From: an uncultured Rhodospirillales bacterium
GTDB taxonomy: Bacteria > Pseudomonadota > Alphaproteobacteria > Acetobacterales > Acetobacteraceae
Assembly (NCBI GenBank): GCA_903928895.1
Contig: CAIYSR010000106.1
Location: 1-55,807 of the forward strand
Direction of reading: 5' to 3'
Length of the DNA: 55,807 bases
Below are positions 51,145-55,807 of this stretch, in pieces (position 1 is the stretch's first letter; each line of letters opens with the position of its first letter). The notes beneath the pieces were generated by a model that was given only the letters and a program-made list of their open reading frames with translations, made no database searches and was not told the DNA's origin. The translations under genes and the position numbers were made by a program.

Positions 51145-52716
51145 TCATGACAGCTTGATGCCCCAGAAATTGGGCGAGCCCCGGGGCACATCGCGCACCC
51201 GGTTGTTGAGGGCATAGGGAAAAAACCGCTGCCCGAGCGGAATATAGGGCACATCGCGCCAGAACTGCTTCTGCATCTCCACGCAGATCCCCTGCTGCAC
51301 CGCAAGATCGGCGGTATCGAACCAGGCCTCGCGCAGCCGCTCCAGCTCGGGGCTGGTCGGCCACCCCGCCCAGGCCTTCAGGCCGTTCGCGCGCAACCCG
51401 ATATGCCCTGCCGGGTCCATGGTCCCGGAGCCGTTGAGATTGGTGTGCACTAGGTTCCACCCCCCCTCGGAGGCCGGCCCGGTCTTGGCCCGTCGCTGAA
51501 TCAGGGTGCCCCAATCCATGGTCTGCAGATCGACCGTCATGCCGCATCGCTTCAGCACATCCGCCGCCAGCACCGTTACCGCACTGATCTCGGTGAGATC
51601 GGCCGGATTCATCACCACCACCTTCTCGCCCCGATACCCCGCCGCCGCCAGATCGGCCCGCACCTTGGCGAAGTCTCGTGGCCCGCGCATCACCTCGAGC
51701 CCGACCTCGCTCGCCATCGGACTGCCCGGCGTGAACGCCCCCACCCCGTCGCGCCACAGACCGGTATCGGCGGCCGCGATCACGCTCATGAAATCCGCCT
51801 GGCTCACCGCCCCCAGCAGCGCCCGCCGGATCGCCGGATTGTCGAAGGGCGGCTGCAAGTGGTTGAACCGCAGGATCGCGATGCCGCCGAGCGCATCGAT
51901 CGTCTCCAGCCGCAGCCGCGGCGATTTCGCGAGCTGCGCAATCAGGTCGGGCGGCACCCCCCACCAGTCCGCCTCCCCCGCCAGCATCGTGGCCGAGGCC
52001 GTGCTCGGGTCCGGGATCACGATCCACTCGACCCGGTCGACAAACACCCGCTTGCCTCCCGCACTCGAGCTGATCGTCTCTGCCCGCGGCACATAGCCGT
52101 CGAACCGCGCATAGGCCACCCGCGCGCCGGGCACCCGCTCCTCGGCCAAAAACCGGAACGGCCCGGAGCCGATCATCTCCGTCACCTGCTTGGACGCATC
52201 CGTCCCCGCCAGATGCTCCGGCATGATCATCGCCGAATTTGCCAGCGCCCGCGGCACCGGAAACCGCTTCTTCAGCCGCAGCCGGATGGTACGGTCATCC
52301 GGAGCCGCGAGCTCGTCCGTCACCTCCATCAGCGCCTGGCCAAAACTGTCCCGCGACGCCCAGCGCCGGATCGAGGCCACCGCGTCGCGCGCCCGCACCT
52401 TCTCGCCGTTGTGGAACACCAGCCCATCCCGCAACCGCAGCCGCCAATCCGTCTCCCCTTCGACGGCGAACCCCTCCAGCATCTGCGGCCGCGGAATATA
52501 GGCCTCATCGAGGCTGAACAACGTATCGAACACCATCCGCGCATGCGTCGCGGTCACGGTCGCGGTGGTCCACACCGGATCGAGGATCGCCAAATCAGCC
52601 TCGGCAATGATCCGCAACGTGCGGGCGGGCTGGGCCAGTGCTGGGGTCGCCAATGGCAGGGTCGCCAGCGCCAAGGGGCCGACAGCGGCAGTCTTCAGCA
52701 GGGTGCGGCGTTGCAT
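51145..52716 (-). CDS. ABC importer binding protein, peptide/nickel family (SBP_bac_5)
   Basis: Periplasmic receptor of the DppA/OppA/NikA type, 523 residues. Signal peptide MQRRTLLKTAAVGPLALATL with a Tat-like RR, cleaved near ALAQ (about 29). Family blocks are LRIIAEADLAILDPVWT, LRDGLVFHNGEKVRARDAV and IRRALLGAVSQADFM. ATG at 52716 is chosen because GGAG lies seven bases upstream; three further in-frame ATG codons precede it. No permease or ATPase genes are adjacent, so it is an orphan receptor in this window. Confidence 0.9.
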   Translation of the reverse strand: MQRRTLLKTAAVGPLALATLPLATPALAQPARTLRIIAEADLAILDPVWTTATVTATHARMVFDTLFSLDEAYIPRPQMLEGFAVEGETDWRLRLRDGLVFHNGEKVRARDAVASIRRWASRDSFGQALMEVTDELAAPDDRTIRLRLKKRFPVPRALANSAMIMPEHLAGTDASKQVTEMIGSGPFRFLAEERVPGARVAYARFDGYVPRAETISSSAGGKRVFVDRVEWIVIPDPSTASATMLAGEADWWGVPPDLIAQLAKSPRLRLETIDALGGIAILRFNHLQPPFDNPAIRRALLGAVSQADFMSVIAAADTGLWRDGVGAFTPGSPMASEVGLEVMRGPRDFAKVRADLAAAGYRGEKVVVMNPADLTEISAVTVLAADVLKRCGMTVDLQTMDWGTLIQRRAKTGPASEGGWNLVHTNLNGSGTMDPAGHIGLRANGLKAWAGWPTSPELERLREAWFDTADLAVQQGICVEMQKQFWRDVPYIPLGQRFFPYALNNRVRDVPRGSPNFWGIKLS

Positions 52717-52778
52717 CGGCATCTCCATCTTGACAGGCAACGATAGAAGGCGCCGCTCAAGGCGCACAGGGGGGGGCA

Positions 52779-53696
52779 TCAAAATCCGGGCAGCAGCCCT
52801 GGCGGCGCGCGCCCGGCCAGCACCGCCTCGATATTGGCAATCGTCGTACCAGCCGTCTCCGCCCAGGTCTCGATCGTGCCCCCCCCACGATGCGGCATCA
52901 GCACCGCATTGGCACAGGCACGCAGCCGCGGCGGCACCGCCGGCTCAGCCTCGAACACATCAAGCCCCGCCCCGGCGATCCCCCCGCTTTCCAGCGCGCC
53001 GATCAGCGCCGCCTCGTCGACGATGCTGCCCCGCGCAATATTGACCAAAATCCCCTCCCGCCCCAGCGCCTCCAGCGCCGCCGCATCCACCAGATGCCGC
53101 GTCTCCGCCCCGCCCGGACAGGCCACCACCAGCACATCACAGCCCGAAGCCAACCCCGCGACGCTGTCGACGAACCGGTACGGACTCCCCGCGACACGGC
53201 TGCGGTTGTGGTAGCTCACCGCCATGTCGAACCCCACCGCGCGCCGCGCAATCGCCTGCCCGATGCGTCCCAACCCAAGGATCCCCATGCGCCGGTGATG
53301 CAACCGCGGCCGCAGCGGAAAGGCCCAGCCGCCGCCGCGGACCACCGCATCCCCCGCCACGATTCCGCGTGCCACCGCCAGCAGCAGCGCCATCGCCATA
53401 TCGGCGACACACCCCACCGTCGGATCGGGCGCATTGGCCACACGCACGCCCCGCCCCCGGGCCGCCACCAGGTCGATCTTGTCCACCCCCGCACCAAACG
53501 CCGCAATCACCGCAAGCCGCGGCAGCGCCGCAATCAGCGCTCCCGAAACCGGTGCGGCGGCAATCAGCGCCCGAATTTCGCCCCGGTTCGCGGGCAAATC
53601 GTCGCCCGGCTGGTAGGCGAGCACCTCGAACGCGGCGCCATACCGACTGGCGCAGGGCTCGACGATCTCGCCGACATGGAGCACGAGAGGTTTCAC
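52779..53696 (-). CDS. D-2-hydroxyacid dehydrogenase (glyoxylate/hydroxypyruvate reductase type)
   Basis: NAD(P)-dependent reductase of 2-oxo acids, 305 residues. Nucleotide motif GLGRIG at 141-146; catalytic Arg222 (ARGSIVDE), Glu251 (EAEP) and His269 (MPHRGGGT). The residue pattern HNRSR after the second strand suggests NADP preference, as in plant-type hydroxypyruvate reductases. Divergent from alanine dehydrogenase with 89 bases between them. Confidence 0.9.
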   Translation of the reverse strand: MKPLVLHVGEIVEPCASRYGAAFEVLAYQPGDDLPANRGEIRALIAAAPVSGALIAALPRLAVIAAFGAGVDKIDLVAARGRGVRVANAPDPTVGCVADMAMALLLAVARGIVAGDAVVRGGGWAFPLRPRLHHRRMGILGLGRIGQAIARRAVGFDMAVSYHNRSRVAGSPYRFVDSVAGLASGCDVLVVACPGGAETRHLVDAAALEALGREGILVNIARGSIVDEAALIGALESGGIAGAGLDVFEAEPAVPPRLRACANAVLMPHRGGGTIETWAETAGTTIANIEAVLAGRAPPGLLPGF

Positions 53697-53761
53697 GGCC
53701 GACGTCCCCGGTCTATCCTGATGCGCCGCACAAATTCGCGGCCAAGTTTGGTATCACGCGT

Positions 53762-53773
53762 ATTGTAGACAAT
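53762..53773. promoter_or_regulatory. ATTGT-AG-ACAAT palindrome before alanine dehydrogenase
   Basis: A perfect dyad with five-base arms and a two-base centre, ending at the GGAG ribosome site of ald. TTGT-N2-ACAA dyads are typical sites for GntR/FCD-type regulators. It could repress ald by blocking RNA polymerase, and may be shared with the divergent dehydrogenase. The regulator is not identified. Confidence 0.45.
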
Positions 53774-53785
53774 GGAGTTCCCCCG

Positions 53786-54904
53786 ATGAAGGTCGGCGTT
53801 CCCAAGGAAATCAAGACCCACGAATACCGCGTGGGGTTGACCCCGGCCGCGGTGCGCGAGCTTACCGTGCACGGCCACGAGGTGATGGTCCAGCAGGACG
53901 CTGCCGCCGCCATCGGCTTCCCCGACGATCACTACCGCGCCGCCGGCGCCACCATCGCCGCCGGCCCCGCCGAAATCTTCGCCTGGGCCGACATGATCGT
54001 GAAGGTCAAGGAGCCGCAACCCTCCGAAATCGCGGCCCTGCGGCCGGGTCAGGTCCTCTTCACCTACCTCCACCTCGCCGCCGACAAGGACCAGACCATC
54101 GGCCTGATGACCTCGGGCGCCACCTGCATCGCCTACGAAACCGTCACCGACCCGCGCGGTGCCCTTCCCCTCCTTGCGCCGATGAGCGAAGTCGCCGGCC
54201 GCATGTCCGTCCAGGTCGGCGCCCACTGCCTCGAGAAGGAGCAAGGCGGCGCCGGCGTGCTGCTCGGCGGCGTCCCCGGCGTCCCCGCCGGCCGCGTCGT
54301 CGTCATCGGCGGCGGCGTCTCCGGCACCAATGCCGCCCGCATGGCCATCGGCATCGGCGCCCAGGTCACCGTGATCGACCGCTCCATCACCCGCCTCAAG
54401 GAGCTCGACCAGCAGTTCGGCTCGCAGATCCACACGCTCTACTCCACCACCGCCTCCATCGAAGCCGCCGTCATCGAGGCCGACCTCGTGATCGGTGCCG
54501 TCCTCGTCCCCGGTGCCGCCGCCCCCAAGCTCGTCACCCGCGAAATGGTGAAAAAAATGCGCCCCGGCTCCGTCGTGGTCGACATCGCCATCGACCAGGG
54601 CGGCTGCCTCGAAACCAGCCGCCCCACCAGCCACTCCCACCCGACCTATGTCGAGGAAGGCGTGGTCCACTACTGCGTCACCAACATGCCCGGCGCCGTC
54701 GCCCGCACCTCCACCATCGCGCTCGGCAACGCCACCCTGCCCTTCGTCATGGCGCTCGCCAACAAAGGCTGGCGGCAGGCCCTGATCGACGACACAAACC
54801 TGCTCGCCGGCCTCAACGTCCACGCCGGCGTCATCACCTACAAGGCCGTCGCCGATGACCTCGGCCTTGCCTTCAAGCCGGCGGCCTCGGTTCTCGGCGC
54901 CTGA
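53786..54904 (+). CDS. ald: Alanine dehydrogenase
   Basis: Reversible NAD-dependent oxidative deamination of L-alanine to pyruvate. It has 372 residues, the standard length. Catalytic Lys75 (VKVKEP) and His96 (YLHLAAD) fall exactly where the characterised enzymes have them; Arg15 binds the substrate carboxylate. The nucleotide motif [14 protein letters not shown] is near 170-183. GGAG nine bases before the ATG. It directly precedes the tryptophan dioxygenase gene, one base apart, so the two are probably co-transcribed; alanine is released by kynureninase later in that pathway. Confidence 0.96.
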   Translation: MKVGVPKEIKTHEYRVGLTPAAVRELTVHGHEVMVQQDAAAAIGFPDDHYRAAGATIAAGPAEIFAWADMIVKVKEPQPSEIAALRPGQVLFTYLHLAADKDQTIGLMTSGATCIAYETVTDPRGALPLLAPMSEVAGRMSVQVGAHCLEKEQGGAGVLLGGVPGVPAGRVVVIGGGVSGTNAARMAIGIGAQVTVIDRSITRLKELDQQFGSQIHTLYSTTASIEAAVIEADLVIGAVLVPGAAAPKLVTREMVKKMRPGSVVVDIAIDQGGCLETSRPTSHSHPTYVEEGVVHYCVTNMPGAVARTSTIALGNATLPFVMALANKGWRQALIDDTNLLAGLNVHAGVITYKAVADDLGLAFKPAASVLGA

Positions 54905-54905
54905 C

Positions 54906-55742
54906 ATGCGTGGGCCGGCATCGAGGGCCGAGAGCGACATCCACTGGGACGTCAAAGCCGCCGAAGGCTACGGCGGCTATCTCGACCTCGACCGGCTGCT
55001 CGCCGCCCAGCATCCCCGCTCCGGCGAGCACGACGAGATGCTGTTCATCATCATCCACCAGGCCAGCGAACTGTGGATGAAGCTGCTCCTGCATGAGCTC
55101 GGCGCCGTCGCCGCCGGCATCCGCGACGACGCGCTCGGCCAGCCCCTCAAAATCTTCGCCCGGGTCGGGCGCATCCAGCAGCAGCTCATCCAGTCTTGGG
55201 ATGTGCTCTCGACGATGACGCCGCACGACTACCAGCTCCTGCGCCCCCATCTCGGCCCCAGCTCCGGCTTTCAGTCCTACCAGTACCGCGAGCTCGAATT
55301 CCGCCTCGGCAACAAAGACGCCGCCCTCATCGCGGTCCACCGCGCCGACCCCCCAGCGCTGGCCCGCCTCGAAGCGGCGCTGGCCGCCCCCAGCCTCTAC
55401 GACGAAACCCTGCGCCTTCTCGCCCGCCGCGGCGTCCCCGTCCCCGCCCACGCCCTGACCCGCGACGTCACGAAGCCCTACGCCGCCGACCCCGACGTCG
55501 AGGCCGCCTGGCTCACCGTCTACCGCGACGTCGACACCTACTGGGACCTTTACGATCTCGCGGAAAAACTGGTCGACCTCGAAGACCGCTTCCAGCAATG
55601 GCGCTTCCGCCACCTGAAAACCGTCGAACGCATCATCGGCATGAAAGGCGGCACCGGCGGCAGCTCCGGCGTCCCCTTCCTCGCCCGCGCCCTCGGCATG
55701 AGCTTCTTCCCCGAGCTGTGGTCGTTGCGCACCAAACTCTAA
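54906..55742 (+). CDS. kynA: Tryptophan 2,3-dioxygenase
   Basis: Heme dioxygenase opening the indole ring of L-tryptophan to N-formylkynurenine, first step of the kynurenine pathway. It has 278 residues. Heme-ligand His236 (RFRHLKTVERIIG), active-site His51 (IIIHQASELWMK) and substrate-carboxylate Arg128 (YQYRELEFR) are present, along with GGTGGSSG near the C-terminus. Start ATG 54906 immediately after the ald stop. The stop is followed at once by an AT-rich repeat. No kynB or kynU follows inside the window; the 3-hydroxyanthranilate dioxygenase is 14 kb away. Confidence 0.96.
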   Translation: MRGPASRAESDIHWDVKAAEGYGGYLDLDRLLAAQHPRSGEHDEMLFIIIHQASELWMKLLLHELGAVAAGIRDDALGQPLKIFARVGRIQQQLIQSWDVLSTMTPHDYQLLRPHLGPSSGFQSYQYRELEFRLGNKDAALIAVHRADPPALARLEAALAAPSLYDETLRLLARRGVPVPAHALTRDVTKPYAADPDVEAAWLTVYRDVDTYWDLYDLAEKLVDLEDRFQQWRFRHLKTVERIIGMKGGTGGSSGVPFLARALGMSFFPELWSLRTKL

Positions 55743-55807
55743 TGGATAAAAGTTTTTTGTTTCTTTTTTTCAAAAAAGAAAGCGCTTTCTTTTTTGAAAA
55801 AAAGAAA
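55743..55807. repeat. AT-rich hairpin repeat pair, cut off at the window end
   Basis: ATGGATAAAAGTTTTTTG, a TTTCTTTTTTT/AAAAAAGAAA hairpin, AGCGC and then the start of the mirror copy (TTTCTTTTTT, GAAAAAAAGAAA). It begins directly at the kynA stop codon and matches the pair at 25467-25552. Confidence 0.88.

Noticed and set aside
1-55807. tRNA, rRNA, riboswitch or replication origin
   Set aside because: No cloverleaf, ribosomal segment, known riboswitch core or DnaA-box cluster was recognised by eye; a covariance-model scan would be decisive.

Overview
The window is 55.8 kb of very GC-rich bacterial chromosome. Gene content and order suggest an alphaproteobacterium, most likely of the Acetobacteraceae/Rhodospirillales type. 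The clearest anchor is the run rlpA-like, D,D-carboxypeptidase, tmk, holB, metG, tatD and an MBL-fold hydrolase, an order typical of alphaproteobacteria. Other hints are many ABC and TRAP importers for small organic solutes, many GTG starts, start/stop overlaps of 1 to 8 bases, and an AT-rich palindromic repeat scattered between genes of a GC-rich genome. The family-level placement is inference. No rRNA, tRNA, CRISPR array, phage or complete insertion sequence was seen.

Layout. 1-8.6 kb (mostly minus strand): hydantoinase/oxoprolinase subunits HyuB (cut by the window edge) and HyuA, a small unknown protein with its own near-consensus promoter, a three-gene TRAP transporter, and malonyl-CoA decarboxylase. 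8.7-11.4 kb (plus): a dihydropyrimidinase-type amidohydrolase translationally coupled to a 90-residue unknown protein and a CobW-type metallochaperone GTPase. 11.4-19.4 kb (plus): the housekeeping block for cell wall (lytic transglycosylase, RlpA-like protein, PBP5-type carboxypeptidase), DNA replication (thymidylate kinase, delta-prime subunit), translation (MetRS) and two metal hydrolases. 19.4-21.3 kb: copper amine oxidase. 21.6-24.3 kb: an unusual pair, an ATP-grasp ligase and a flavin-dependent oxidoreductase. 24.4-25.4 kb (minus): a single protein joining a tyrosine-phosphatase domain to a glutathione S-transferase. 25.6-30.7 kb (minus): a complete branched-chain amino acid type ABC importer in which permease LivM and ATPase LivG are fused. 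30.9-32.7 kb (plus): an Uup-type ABC-F ATPase.

32.7-41.6 kb (minus): a nine-gene operon, transcribed leftwards, with a DapA-family lyase, 3-hydroxyanthranilate 3,4-dioxygenase, a binding protein, LivH, LivM, LivG, LivF, a type-B carboxylesterase and a second paralogous binding protein. A GntR/FCD regulator is divergent from it. This looks like an uptake-and-degradation system for an aromatic or N-containing acid or ester and is the strongest candidate here for an undescribed pathway. 41.8-47.6 kb (plus): the regulator, then a sugar ABC importer (no ATPase gene) with an epimerase and a Gfo/Idh/MocA dehydrogenase. 47.8-55.8 kb: metallophosphatase, sulfatase/phosphonate monoester hydrolase, outer-membrane barrel protein, peptide-type binding protein and 2-hydroxyacid dehydrogenase, then alanine dehydrogenase and tryptophan 2,3-dioxygenase. 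The last pair is the entry to tryptophan catabolism, and alanine is a product of the kynureninase step.

Two features of genome structure stand out. (1) An AT-rich inverted-repeat family occurs at ten places in nine loci, often as mirror-image pairs, in every kind of intergenic position including inside an operon. (2) The top strand is C-rich from 1 to about 7.2 kb and from about 47.8 kb to the end, but G-rich in between, regardless of gene direction. That is the pattern expected of an inverted segment. A separate large inverted repeat with arms of about 104 bases sits inside the nine-gene operon.
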